Made by a program: the position numbers and the translations under genes | The notes under the pieces: generated by a model | Databases searched by the model: none | The model's input: the letters and a program-made list of their open reading frames with translations, nothing else | Told to the model about the DNA's origin: nothing | Source: Oceanobacillus_B kapialis | GTDB lineage: Bacteria; Bacillota; Bacilli; Bacillales; Amphibacillaceae | Assembly (NCBI RefSeq): GCF_042685265.1 | Contig: NZ_JBHUMX010000014.1 | Length of the DNA stretch: 64,000 nucleotides | Strand: one strand, 5' to 3' | In this document: piece after piece, positions 8,602 through 16,966 of the stretch | Numbering within the stretch: position 1 is the first letter of the stretch | How the letters are laid out: every line of letters starts with the position of its first letter

Positions 8602-9693
8602 ATGTCAGAGATTGTGTTTGTTTCACCAAGTAAGTACATTCAAGGAAAAAATGCATTAGAGAAAATTGGAAAGCATGTAAAGGAAACAGCAAGTAAGAAG
8701 CCTTTAATTCTCTCAGACGAAACTGTATGGGGAATTACAGGAGAGGCTATCGAGAAAAGCTTTAAAGAAGAAGATTTAGCTTATCATTATGTTGAATTTA
8801 ATGGAGAAGCATCTTGGAATGAAATTAACAGAATTACGGATGAAGGAAAGTCAGAATCTGTTGATGCTGTAATTGGTGTTGGCGGCGGAAAAACGTTAGA
8901 TACAGCAAAAGCAATTGCTGATCAGTTGGAAACAGGTGTAATTATTGTTCCTACAACTGCTTCAACAGATGCACCAACAAGTGCATTATCCGTAATTTAT
9001 TCTGACAAAGGTGTATTTGAGTCTTATAACTTTTATAAAAAGAATCCAGACCTTGTGCTTGTAGATACAAAGGTCGTAGCAGGCGCACCCCCAAGATTGT
9101 TTGCCTCTGGTATTGCCGATGCAATGGCGACATGGGTAGAAGCAAGAGCTGCGATTAAAAGTAATAGTGACACCATGGCTGGTGGAAAAACGAGTATCGC
9201 TGCAAAAGCAATTGCCGAAACGTGCGAAAAAACGCTTTTTGACTATGGACAAGCAGCTTATAAAGCAGTGAAAGAAGGTCTTGTAACGAAGCAAGTTGAA
9301 GCTGTCGTGGAAGCAAATACCTTGCTATCAGGTCTTGGGTTTGAAAGTGGAGGACTTGCAGGTGCACATGCTATCCATAATGGCTTCACAGTATTAGATG
9401 GAGATATCCACCATCTTACACATGGAGAAAAAGTAGCATATGGTACACTTACACACCTTGTGTTGGAATTACATCCTGAAAAGGAAATTAGAAAGTATAT
9501 TGATTTTTATCAATCTCTAGGCTTGCCAACAACGTTAAAAGATTTACATTTAGAGAATGCTTCTTATGAAGATCTTGTTAAAGTTGGTGAAGCAGCAACA
9601 AGTGATGCAGATACAATGGGTAATCTCTCCCCTGAGATTACAGCAGAAGATGTTGCCGATGCCATCCTAGCAGTGGATCAATTAAGTAAATAA
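8602..9693 (+). CDS. gldA: Glycerol dehydrogenase
   Basis: A 363-residue iron-containing-alcohol-dehydrogenase-fold enzyme that oxidises glycerol to dihydroxyacetone with NAD. The NAD-binding motif GVGGGKTLDTAKAI is at about residue 92, followed by VPTTASTDAPTS. The metal ligands are the Asp in GIADAMATW and the His residues in AHAIHNG and LTHGEKV. Length matches the family. AAGGAGTG lies 7 bases before the ATG. The gene has its own promoter and terminator, and no dihydroxyacetone kinase gene is nearby in the window. Confidence 0.93.
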   Translation: MSEIVFVSPSKYIQGKNALEKIGKHVKETASKKPLILSDETVWGITGEAIEKSFKEEDLAYHYVEFNGEASWNEINRITDEGKSESVDAVIGVGGGKTLDTAKAIADQLETGVIIVPTTASTDAPTSALSVIYSDKGVFESYNFYKKNPDLVLVDTKVVAGAPPRLFASGIADAMATWVEARAAIKSNSDTMAGGKTSIAAKAIAETCEKTLFDYGQAAYKAVKEGLVTKQVEAVVEANTLLSGLGFESGGLAGAHAIHNGFTVLDGDIHHLTHGEKVAYGTLTHLVLELHPEKEIRKYIDFYQSLGLPTTLKDLHLENASYEDLVKVGEAATSDADTMGNLSPEITAEDVADAILAVDQLSK

Positions 9694-9705
9694 GAATAAT
9701 GGATA

Positions 9706-9743
9706 AAACAGATCAGAGACTAAAATCTCTGGTCTGTTTTTTT
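9706..9743 (+). terminator. Rho-independent terminator
   Basis: AAACAGATCAGAGA pairs with TCTCTGGTCTGTTT around a 6-base loop with one wobble, followed by a T-run. The A-run before the stem may also let it serve the convergent cupin gene. Confidence 0.85.
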
Positions 9744-9750
9744 ATTAATT

Positions 9751-10305
9751 CTAGTCAGATTCTGCTTCCATTGCTTGTGCTTTCGTTCTATGAACGGTTC
9801 CAAATGGATGCTCTGGTGGTGCATAAATGGAATACAATTTAAGCGGTTCGTTGCCAATATTGGTTATATTATGCCAATATCCTGCTGGGATAAAAATAGC
9901 ATCATCGTCTTTTACACGGCGCCTAAAAGGCAGGTCATTTTTTCGCTTACCCATTTCAGTTATGCCATGCCCTTGCTCAATGCGTAAAAATTGGTCTGTA
10001 TCTGGATGAATTTCCAAACCAATGTCCTCTCCTACAGGCATGCTCATTAGAGTGACTTGAAGATGGTCTCCTGTCCATAATGCTGTACGAAAAGTGCTGT
10101 TACGCTTAGTTGCTTTTTCTATATTTGTTGCAAGGGGCTGTTGTCCATAGTCTCTTAATGTAATTCTTGGATCTTCGAGGTGAGACGTTAATCCTTCATA
10201 ATATACTGGGTAGAATCTATTCACAGGATAATAAGTAAATTGAGGTGGATAGCCAGCGTAGGGTGGTGCATCCATAATTGGTTGAACATACGGATAATAA
10301 TACAT
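9751..10305 (-). CDS. Cupin-domain protein with Tyr/Pro-rich N-terminus
   Basis: A 184-residue protein. The first 40 residues are rich in Tyr and Pro (for example PPYAGYPPQFTYYP). Residues about 75-170 are a single cupin domain with the metal motif region GLEIHPDTDQFLRIEQG and the second motif PAGYWHNITN, so the His, Glu and His metal ligands are largely kept. The start at 10305 follows AAAGGATGG; an upstream start in the same frame lacks support. The Tyr/Pro head recalls spore or cell-surface proteins, but I see no direct evidence of localisation. Substrate is unknown. Confidence 0.8.
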   Translation of the reverse strand: MYYYPYVQPIMDAPPYAGYPPQFTYYPVNRFYPVYYEGLTSHLEDPRITLRDYGQQPLATNIEKATKRNSTFRTALWTGDHLQVTLMSMPVGEDIGLEIHPDTDQFLRIEQGHGITEMGKRKNDLPFRRRVKDDDAIFIPAGYWHNITNIGNEPLKLYSIYAPPEHPFGTVHRTKAQAMEAESD

Positions 10306-10511
10306 GTTGTTCCATCCTTTCGATAATTGTTTTCTTCTTAATGTATGCATAAAAGTGGGTAAACGTCTTTAACGAGTCCATCACCAATTATAAAAAGACG
10401 GATTCTCAATCGCCGTAAATGAAAAGGTTATCTAAACTATCTATGAGCGTTTAGCTTTCCATCCCATATTAGATGAGAGAAAATGGAACAAAAAGAAAAA
10501 GGAGATCCACA

Positions 10512-11480
10512 ATGCGTTTAGGAATTTTAGATCAAATGGCGCAGCCGAAGGGAATGACTGCAGAAGAAACGGCTGCACGTACAATAGAATTAGCAAAATA
10601 TGCCGAAGACCTTGGCTATGAACGTTATTGGTTTGCGGAACATCATGGCACGAAAGGACTTGTCTCAAGTGCCCCAGAGATCATGATGGCTGCCGTTGCA
10701 GGCCAGACAAAAAGAATAGCTGTCGGAAGCGGTGGTATTTTATTACCACAATACAGTGCATATAAGGTCGCGGCTCAGCTATTACAGCTACAGGCTCTTT
10801 ACCCAGGAAGAATAGAAGCAGGAGTGGGCCGTTCTCCAGGTGGAAATGAAAGAATTCGGTCATTACTCGCTGATGGAAAACCGAATCAAATGGGTGATTA
10901 CCCGGAGAAGCTTACAAATCTTCTTGATTTTATACAGGGAAATGGAAATATCAAGGCAGCACCACGCACCGAAAAGGCTCCCGAACTGTACAGTCTTGGA
11001 TTAGGAGAAAATAGTGCAGCATCAGCTGCGGAACAAGGAATAGGATATGTTTTTGGGCATTTCATAAAACCGGATAGGGGAGAGGCAAGCCATAAACAAT
11101 ATAGGGAAATGTTTAAGCCTGGACTTTTTCCTAACCCTGTAGCTCGAACGGCTGTTTTTGTAGTGTGTGGGGAGGATGATGCTCATGCTGAAGAACTTGC
11201 GCGCAGTCAGGATCTCTGGCTTTTGCAAGTAGAAAAAGGGCTGGATAGTCGTGTTCCCAGTGTTCAAGAAGCAAACGAAAAAATATTAAGTATAACTGAA
11301 GAAGAGAAAATACAATTTAACAGGCGACGCATGATAATCGGGGATCCTGATAAAGTGAAATCTGATCTTCTCCGCTTATCAGAGCTTTATCAGTGTGATG
11401 ATTGGTTAATTTTAACGAACCTGTATGATTTTAAAGAAAAACAAGCTTCTTATCGACGAATTAAAGAGCAACTTTCTTAA
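10512..11480 (+). CDS. Luciferase-like flavin-dependent oxidoreductase (LLM class)
   Basis: A 322-residue protein of the bacterial luciferase-like monooxygenase fold, MsnO8-like subgroup. Family hallmarks are YWFAEHHGTKGL at about residues 45-56, VGSGGILLPQYSAYKVAA, and GRIEAGVGRSPGG. Such enzymes use reduced FMN supplied by a separate reductase to oxidise organic substrates; the specific substrate cannot be read from sequence. AAAGGAGAT lies before the ATG at 10512. The gene is monocistronic, between a divergent cupin gene and a bidirectional terminator. Confidence 0.85.
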   Translation: MRLGILDQMAQPKGMTAEETAARTIELAKYAEDLGYERYWFAEHHGTKGLVSSAPEIMMAAVAGQTKRIAVGSGGILLPQYSAYKVAAQLLQLQALYPGRIEAGVGRSPGGNERIRSLLADGKPNQMGDYPEKLTNLLDFIQGNGNIKAAPRTEKAPELYSLGLGENSAASAAEQGIGYVFGHFIKPDRGEASHKQYREMFKPGLFPNPVARTAVFVVCGEDDAHAEELARSQDLWLLQVEKGLDSRVPSVQEANEKILSITEEEKIQFNRRRMIIGDPDKVKSDLLRLSELYQCDDWLILTNLYDFKEKQASYRRIKEQLS

Positions 11481-11487
11481 GGTAACT

Positions 11488-11538
11488 AAAGCGAAAGGAA
11501 ACACGGTTTTACAGTACATCCCTGTTTCCTTTCGCTTT
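11488..11538. terminator. Bidirectional terminator
   Basis: A 16-bp perfect stem (11488-11503 with 11523-11538, AAAGCGAAAGGAAACA and its complement) has a 19-base loop. It ends the luciferase-like gene and probably the convergent MFS gene. Confidence 0.85.
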
Positions 11539-11545
11539 TATTTTC

Positions 11546-12781
11546 TTAATCTGTAATGTGCATTGTGAAAAAGTCTCTTTTTGATGGCAGGATAGTAGCA
11601 GCAAGCAATACAGCTGAAACTATTAGCATACAACATACCCCAAGGATAACGGTGAAACGAATCGAAAGGAATAATGTCGCCCCTCCTAATAAAGTGGTGA
11701 CAACAATGATAAGTATAGCTTCAAGCAAATTATATATGCTGCCAATCCTTCCCATCATATTAGTTGGCACGTGATTTTGATAGAATGTAAGGAAGCCAGT
11801 ATTCGCACATGCGATAAAAAAGGCAAGAATGAAGAAACCAAGCCCGGCATAAAAGAAACTGGCGGAAAAGGCATAAACGATATAACCGACTGTAACGAAG
11901 AAAGTGCCAACTCCTACCATAATAGAGATGTTAAGTTTATGAGCAACTAGTGTATTAATAGCAGCGCCTATAATGATTCCAGCTCCTGCAATCGTAACAA
12001 GAAATCCATATTCACTATCTGATAAAAGAAGAACTTGTTTAGCAAAAGAAGCTTCAAGAGAATCTACTGCACTTGCCAACACTATCATTACAGTAGTAAA
12101 TAAAAAGTAGATGGTAATAACATAGCGGTTGTTTAGGCTATACATGATGACAGTTTGCCAATCGCTTTTCAGTATTGCCCTCGTGATAATTCGATCCTTT
12201 TTCACAATAACGTCATCTTTCTCTACATTAGGAAGTAACCATGTGATTATACTTGCAATAATTAGTGCAATTGCATTCAAATATATCGCAAATGTTGGAG
12301 ATGCTGTAAGTAGCAAAACGCCTGTAACAGCTGGTCCAACTAGGAAAGCCCCTGAGCTCACAAAGCTGTGCACAGAATTGAATCGTTTTCGCATGTTGGG
12401 TGCAATCAATCTTGTCATGTAGGACATAGAAGCTGGTTCAAATATGGAAGCCATCATGTTAATAAAAAGAACCATCACATATATAAGAGAAAGGGACTCA
12501 ATAAAAAATGGTAAAAAGCCTATGACTATGCCTCGTAACAGGTCTAGCCATATCATTAACATACGCTTATTTAAACGGTCAATAAAACTTCCAGCCCAAG
12601 AATTTGTGAGTAATACGGCCATCGGCTTTACTAAATAAAGACCAACAACTGCTAAAGCTGAACCTGTCATGTTCAATACAACTAGATTCAATGCCAGAAA
12701 ATAGATCCAGTCCCCAACGTTTGAAATACCGACTTTTAATAGAAATAAGGCAGGGTATTTCCACTTCAATTTTTTATTCAT
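11546..12781 (-). CDS. MFS transporter under T-box control
   Basis: A 411-residue major facilitator with about 12 membrane segments. It resembles the MFS_3/EntS-like exporter group (SNVGDWIYFLALNLVVL at the N-terminus, SFIDRLNKRMLM between segments 2 and 3, EPASMSYMTRLI in segment 4-5). The start at 12781 has GAAGGGGG about 7 bases upstream; a longer frame to 12871 would run into the leader terminator. The T-box leader directly upstream means the gene is switched on when a particular tRNA is uncharged, so the cargo or pathway is probably linked to an amino acid, by its specifier perhaps serine. Export versus import cannot be decided. Confidence 0.85.
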   Translation of the reverse strand: MNKKLKWKYPALFLLKVGISNVGDWIYFLALNLVVLNMTGSALAVVGLYLVKPMAVLLTNSWAGSFIDRLNKRMLMIWLDLLRGIVIGFLPFFIESLSLIYVMVLFINMMASIFEPASMSYMTRLIAPNMRKRFNSVHSFVSSGAFLVGPAVTGVLLLTASPTFAIYLNAIALIIASIITWLLPNVEKDDVIVKKDRIITRAILKSDWQTVIMYSLNNRYVITIYFLFTTVMIVLASAVDSLEASFAKQVLLLSDSEYGFLVTIAGAGIIIGAAINTLVAHKLNISIMVGVGTFFVTVGYIVYAFSASFFYAGLGFFILAFFIACANTGFLTFYQNHVPTNMMGRIGSIYNLLEAILIIVVTTLLGGATLFLSIRFTVILGVCCMLIVSAVLLAATILPSKRDFFTMHITD

Positions 12782-12815
12782 ACACTTTTCCCCCTTCTTT
12801 AAATAAAAATCAAAT

Positions 12816-13110
12816 AAAAAAATCCCGCCCCCCAAGACAATAGTCTTGGGGACGAGATTTGTTAACATCAAATCGTGGTGCCACCCCAGTTTGTTAATAT
12901 GTCACCATATTAACCTTATCAAGTACGGCAAATAAACCTTTGCTTATACTCTAGCTCTGTAACAGGAGCGGCTGTCACGCTATCATAGTAATAAATAATC
13001 CAGCGTGCAACTCAGAGGCTTGATTCAATGAGTAATTACATACTCCTTTTCAGCGATCGGAGCTCTCTGTAATGTAATGCTCTCATTTACTCTTCTCTTC
13101 ATCGTCACTT
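12816..13110 (-). promoter_or_regulatory. T-box leader upstream of MFS gene (probable UCA/serine specifier)
   Basis: On the minus strand the leader contains the T-box core TGGGGTGGCACCACG (plus coordinates 12874-12888) followed by a strong terminator hairpin (12816-12860, CCCCAAGAC/GTCTTGGGG and a T7 run). Stem I is visible: AGAG and ATGAG on the 5' side pair with CTCAT and CTCT on the 3' side. The AGTA motif lies on the 5' side of the internal loop and TGAATCAAGC on the 3' side. By the usual GAA-codon-purine rule the specifier is UCA (plus 13021-13023), which would read tRNA-Ser. A promoter-like sequence TATATA lies near 13108-13113. T-box identity is firm; the specifier is an inference. Confidence 0.88.
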
Positions 13111-13331
13111 TATATAATGTGTATTTAATTCTGTTCAGTTTAGCATGGAAGGGTTAGAAGCTCAAGTTAAAATTTTTTAACTTACAAAAATCTACAAATA
13201 CTGAAACTATTAGGTATAAAGACCTAATACCAGCTTTTTGAATTTCAAAAACAGTAAAAAGGTTCCGTTGTTATTCTCTGTTTAGATTAGCTATTATTTA
13301 AACAGATATATAACGAAAGGTGTTTTTGCGT

Positions 13332-14378
13332 ATGAAAATATCGAAGTTTAAGTGGTTATGCTTAATTGGATGCATGACTCTAGCACTTGTAGCGTGCAGT
13401 GAAGATGAACAAGAGTCATCAGCCAATGAAACCACAGATGAACAGAATGATGAAGTGGTAGAAGAAGAAACTACGGGTGGAGCAAATAATGAAGAAGCTG
13501 CAGACACAGATACTAGTGAAGAAACTTCAAACAGCAATTCAACTGCCCCGGAGGACCAAGGCGCCATGGAAGGCTGGTTTGAAGGAGAAATTGAAATCGC
13601 TGGTAATACGGTAACCGCTACAGGTACCACCAATTTATTACCAGAATCTGAGCTTACTCTCGTAACGGACCCTTTAGAAGGGACTGTAATTGGGAGTAAC
13701 TCAAGTGATGGCGTTGTTGAAGAAGATGGTACGTTCCACGTTGAAAAGGATATTCCAGAGAACGCAGAGGGCTTCATAAACCTGGAATTAAAGTTTGAAT
13801 CTGCTTATCAAGAAGAGGAAATCAGTTCGCATTACGCTGACAACCTAGCAGGAAGTTTTTCCAGAACAAGTACTGATATTAATAATGATGTGGTATCTAA
13901 GAAATTTTCATTTAAAGAAATAGTCTCTATTAACGAAGGAGATCAAACAATCGACATTATGGAACCAAGCTGGGAAGCAAAAGATGATCTTGGTAATACA
14001 AATGTAAAAGTAGATGCCAGTGTTAGCCGTGAGGGTGACCATCTTGTCGTAGAATTAAATAGTAACTTAGTTGATGGTACGTATGTAAGTGGGAAACCAG
14101 TTATTCCTGGGTATATAGCTACTGGATTTATGGCCTTTACCCACACCAACCCTGATGGATCAGCCCTTCTTTACATTAAAAACCCTGAGAAGGATGATAG
14201 AATAGAAGACTTAGAGGAATTTGAAATTTTAATTGAAATGGATCCAGGTCGTCACGAAAATGGCCCGCATGTTAACGAAGCATATGGAGAAAATGGCGAA
14301 AAGCTTGAAGGTGAACTTGTTAAGGAGCTAGATGATAAAAAGGTGATTGAGAAGAAGATCTCTGTTACGGCGGAATAA
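13332..14378 (+). CDS. Hypothetical acidic lipoprotein
   Basis: A 348-residue lipoprotein with lipobox LVAC at about residue 22. Residues 25-80 are a low-complexity Glu/Asp/Thr/Ser linker. Residues about 80-140 and 200-300 look like beta-rich domains (for example GWFEGEIEIAGNTVTATG). The C-terminus is Lys/Glu rich. GAAAGGTG lies 10 bases upstream of the ATG at 13332. It is monocistronic with a long terminator. I do not recognise the family; the general design fits a surface-displayed protein of Bacillaceae. Confidence 0.7.
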   Translation: MKISKFKWLCLIGCMTLALVACSEDEQESSANETTDEQNDEVVEEETTGGANNEEAADTDTSEETSNSNSTAPEDQGAMEGWFEGEIEIAGNTVTATGTTNLLPESELTLVTDPLEGTVIGSNSSDGVVEEDGTFHVEKDIPENAEGFINLELKFESAYQEEEISSHYADNLAGSFSRTSTDINNDVVSKKFSFKEIVSINEGDQTIDIMEPSWEAKDDLGNTNVKVDASVSREGDHLVVELNSNLVDGTYVSGKPVIPGYIATGFMAFTHTNPDGSALLYIKNPEKDDRIEDLEEFEILIEMDPGRHENGPHVNEAYGENGEKLEGELVKELDDKKVIEKKISVTAE

Positions 14379-14394
14379 TGAATTTAAGTTGCAC

Positions 14395-14447
14395 AAAGGA
14401 AGTCCAACCTAGATAAAATTATCAATCTAGGTTGGACTTCCTTTTGT
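14395..14447 (+). terminator. Strong rho-independent terminator
   Basis: A perfect 20-bp stem (14395-14414 with 14425-14444) has a 10-base loop and ends in T-rich sequence. It closes the acidic lipoprotein gene. Confidence 0.9.
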
Positions 14448-14526
14448 TTTGTGAAAAAACGGATAGCTAAATTATAGGGGTATTTGTTTGGTTATGTAAG
14501 TTGATACTAGAAAAGGAGGTGATTAT

Positions 14527-15057
14527 ATGAATATGCAAACAAAAGTAGTTATTGTTTATATCGTATTGCTTGTTGTATTTACCGGTACAGCATACGCTAA
14601 TGTTCATTATAAGGAGGGTGACTTTACTTCCGAGAAGCCTATGACTGTTAAAGAGGTTTACAAAGCGAAGGGTTATACTACAGAAGTAAAAAAGACAATT
14701 AAACAATTTGAAGAAAAATACCAATCAAAACTGTATTTGCCTGAAAGAGAGCCTTTTGAAGTAAGTGAAACCTATGGAAAAATAAAGGAAGATAACACCT
14801 TATCATTACATTTTCTTGGGGTAAATAAGAAAGACCTCTTTCAAATTGAAGTTAATCCAAATAAACCATTTCGTAAACAATCGAATTACATTACGAATAA
14901 TGGTAAGAAAGTATTTATCGAAGAAGTAAATCATGAACCAATTATTAGGATTTTGTATATGAAAAATGCCAAATTTGAATATATATTAAGTATAAACAAC
15001 AGTGAAAAATATGAACAGCAATTGTTAATAAAAATAGCAGAGTCTATAAGCGAATAA
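14527..15057 (+). CDS. Hypothetical exported protein
   Basis: A 176-residue protein with a signal peptide or N-terminal anchor (about residues 6-25, ending in AYA) and a Lys/Glu-rich soluble part. AAAGGAGGTGATT precedes the ATG, which is a very strong ribosome binding site. Beta-rich sequence with FLGVNKKDLFQIEVNPN and late LYMKNAKFEYILSI hints at a DUF4367-like fold, but I cannot assign it. It stands alone between two hypothetical genes. Confidence 0.65.
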   Translation: MNMQTKVVIVYIVLLVVFTGTAYANVHYKEGDFTSEKPMTVKEVYKAKGYTTEVKKTIKQFEEKYQSKLYLPEREPFEVSETYGKIKEDNTLSLHFLGVNKKDLFQIEVNPNKPFRKQSNYITNNGKKVFIEEVNHEPIIRILYMKNAKFEYILSINNSEKYEQQLLIKIAESISE

Positions 15058-15271
15058 ATAAATAAGAACATTCCATCTTAAACGACTGTAAGGAGAGGTT
15101 ATAGGTTTCACCAAGATCCTCCCCCTCAACTCCCATAATTAATATTACTTTCTATCCCTTAGGTTACGTTCCATTATCCATCCATCCTCATTTTTCCTTA
15201 GATATGGTAAACTAATACTAGTTTAACGTTTCACTATTTGGATAATCTATATGAGAAGGGAACTTAATAGC

Positions 15272-15808
15272 ATGTTTGGCAGATTGATATCGATGGTGTA
15301 TCTTAAAGTAATTCGCTTTTTTGTTCACTCTGTTTTAAAAAGAGGAGACAGAAAAGATAAAGATTATAATGAAGTGAACAAACTTATGAACTCCTTGCAT
15401 AAGAGCCTTATAGAAAACAGGCAGCTAAATGAGGATTTTACAGAAGGACCGGTAGCTGTTCAAAATAAGAGTTCCAAAGAATTAGTTGCAGCGTTTGTTG
15501 CCACAAGAGACAAGCGAAATGAAAAAGATTTTTACATAGAAGTTGGTAGAGAATGGGTAAAAAATTTGGGAAGCCGGAATCTTATTTTATCGTTCATATG
15601 CATCATAGGTTTTATCATTGTCTGGGCTGCTGGCTTTTTACTTAGTGAGTATATTAGCGGGTTTATTGGCATGCTTTATATCTTAGGTTCACTACTTTTT
15701 CCTGTTTTTGGAATTTATTTTGCTTTTAGAGGACAACGCGCACTGAAATGGGTGCTAGCAGCTGTGAATATATTTAACTTAATGACCGCTATGCAGATAA
15801 TTTACTAA
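15272..15808 (+). CDS. Hypothetical membrane protein
   Basis: A 178-residue protein with a polar N-terminal half and two or three membrane segments in the C-terminal half (about 113-135, 140-155, 160-178). The start at 15272 is preferred to the ATG at 15251 because AGAAGGG lies between them at a suitable distance. The family is not recognised. The 210 bases upstream hold no gene that I can see. Confidence 0.6.
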   Translation: MFGRLISMVYLKVIRFFVHSVLKRGDRKDKDYNEVNKLMNSLHKSLIENRQLNEDFTEGPVAVQNKSSKELVAAFVATRDKRNEKDFYIEVGREWVKNLGSRNLILSFICIIGFIIVWAAGFLLSEYISGFIGMLYILGSLLFPVFGIYFAFRGQRALKWVLAAVNIFNLMTAMQIIY

Positions 15809-15862
15809 AAAAGAGAGGTATGGATTTCATAAAAAACATGGCATACCCTTAAAATGAGGCAG

Positions 15863-15890
15863 TGTAAACAAAACAAAATCGTGGTATACT
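15863..15890 (+). promoter_or_regulatory. Promoter of the antisense antitoxin RNA
   Basis: TATACT at 15885-15890 with a TG extension (TGGTATACT), and TGTAAA at 15863-15868 as a -35 with a 16-base spacer. It points into the 3' end of the toxin gene on the other strand and has no protein gene downstream. Confidence 0.65.
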
Positions 15891-15896
15891 ATTTAC

Positions 15897-16038
15897 AGAT
15901 TAACAAAATGTATAAAAGACCGCCCCATGCTGGAACATGGAGCGGTCCCAATAGACCGACCCCAACAATTGGGGGCGGTACACTTAAGGAACATAATTCC
16001 TCAGCGCCTGGCTAAAGCACATGAGGGATTATTTTTTT
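15897..16038 (+). ncRNA. Putative antisense antitoxin RNA (type I toxin-antitoxin)
   Basis: Expected transcript from the promoter at 15863-15890. It runs convergently to the toxin mRNA and overlaps its 3' half, including the last codons of the toxin. The 3' end is predicted at 16002-16038: CCTCA and TGAGG can pair around an imperfect inner stem, followed by T8 at 16032-16039. The size (about 140 nt) and convergent overlap match txpA/RatA and bsrG/SR4 of Bacillus subtilis. The ends are inferred from promoter and terminator, not measured. Confidence 0.6.
15918..15947 (-). terminator. Terminator of the toxin mRNA
   Basis: GACCGC-CCATG (15918-15929) pairs with CATGG-GCGGTC (15936-15947), one mismatch, 6-base loop. 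On the minus strand it is followed by TTTTATA. It gives a toxin mRNA of about 280 nt. Confidence 0.65.
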
Positions 16039-16115
16039 TGGTTCTTGTCAGACATGATAAACGCAATCAACATCCCAAAGGATATCATTAACGTTAACAC
16101 CGATTCAATCCCCAT
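16029..16115 (-). CDS. Small holin-like toxin of a type I toxin-antitoxin pair (TxpA/BsrG-like)
   Basis: A 28-residue peptide: MGIESVLTLMISFGMLIAF plus a charged tail with the residues Asp, Lys, Asn, Gln and Lys. One membrane helix with a short polar head and a Lys tail is the hallmark of TxpA/BsrG/Fst-like membrane toxins annotated as putative holin-like toxins. The ribosome binding site AAGGAGGTGG is among the strongest in the window. The 3' end overlaps a convergent promoter-terminator unit that would make an antisense RNA. The 5' leader has two segments complementary to the region after the stop codon. The ORF is too short for most gene finders. Confidence 0.8.
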   Translation of the reverse strand: MGIESVLTLMISFGMLIAFIMSDKNQKK

Positions 16116-16375
16116 TGGCACCACCTCCTTTTTAGGAATCGACCTAAAAAGAGAAGTGTACCAACCCCCTCATGTGAAGCCAGTCTATTGTCCTTTTACT
16201 ATATCATAAATGGTAATACCGTTGGTCTTAGTATTGAGCCGTATAAGATAAAAAAATGAGTGGCTGGAAAGGACATAGCCGTAAATCAATTAACGGTTCT
16301 AAAAATATTTATAATAAAAAACCTCCTCTCCCATGCTAAAATAAGAACAAACGATCTATAGAGGAGTGGACATTT

Positions 16376-16966
16376 TTGAAAACAGAACAGGATATCATCG
16401 CGCTAATCCAGCGCGATGAAGAAATGATGACAATCTTAAGTATTGCTAAAAAACTAGAATTGCCAGACTGGTGGATATGCGCTGGATTTGTACGTTCAAA
16501 AATATGGGACGCATTGCATCATTTTAAGAGTCGAACGCCACTTGCTGATGTAGATGTTGTATATTTTGATGAAACTAATAAGGACGAAGCAGAAGAGAAG
16601 CGGTTTGAACAGAAATTAGCAGAATGGCTCCCAGGTGTACCCTGGTCAGTGAAAAATGAGGCGAGAATGCATGTCGTAAATGGCGTTTCCGCTTATATTT
16701 CAACTGAAGATGCAATCTCAAAATTTCCCGAAACCGCAACATCTTTAGGTGTAAAACTGGATCAGAATAATAATTTATTGCTTACAGCGCCTTGGGGTAT
16801 CGAGGATGTCTTAAATCTAGAAGTAAAGCCTACTCCTTTTTTTATAGAGTCGAGTGAGCTTGCAAAAATCTATGACGAAAGATTAATAAGAAAAAATTGG
16901 CAGTCTGTTTGGGATAAGGTAAGAGTATTTCCTGTAAATGGTAAGAGTATTTCCTGTAAATGGTAA
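16376..16966 (+). CDS. Nucleotidyltransferase-family protein (PF06042-like)
   Basis: A 196-residue protein starting at a TTG with GAGGAGTGG upstream. The sequence WWICAGFVRSKIWD, PLADVDVVYFD and the C-terminal APWGIEDVLNLEVKPTPFF are hallmarks of the DUF925/NTP_transf_6 group, predicted nucleotidyltransferases with a G-x-R and DVDVV metal-binding motif. The natural substrate is unknown. The last codons lie in a 22-bp tandem duplication, so the C-terminus (after VRVFPVNGKS) is altered relative to the single-copy form. Confidence 0.8.
   Translation: MKTEQDIIALIQRDEEMMTILSIAKKLELPDWWICAGFVRSKIWDALHHFKSRTPLADVDVVYFDETNKDEAEEKRFEQKLAEWLPGVPWSVKNEARMHVVNGVSAYISTEDAISKFPETATSLGVKLDQNNNLLLTAPWGIEDVLNLEVKPTPFFIESSELAKIYDERLIRKNWQSVWDKVRVFPVNGKSISCKW

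Noticed and set aside
13298..13777. Minus-strand open frame of 159 codons rich in Ser
   Set aside because: It is the shadow of the acidic linker of the lipoprotein gene at 13332-14378; Glu/Asp/Thr-rich codons give Ser/Val-rich frames on the other strand.
15842..15868. Sigma-B-like promoter on the minus strand (GTTTAC-N15-GGGTAT)
   Set aside because: It points into the 3' end of the 15272-15808 gene with no gene on that strand. It may be chance; a weak antisense transcript cannot be excluded.
16021..16209. Plus-strand open frame of 62 codons
   Set aside because: It is antisense to the toxin gene, has no ribosome binding site and has no family features. The minus strand carries a better gene.
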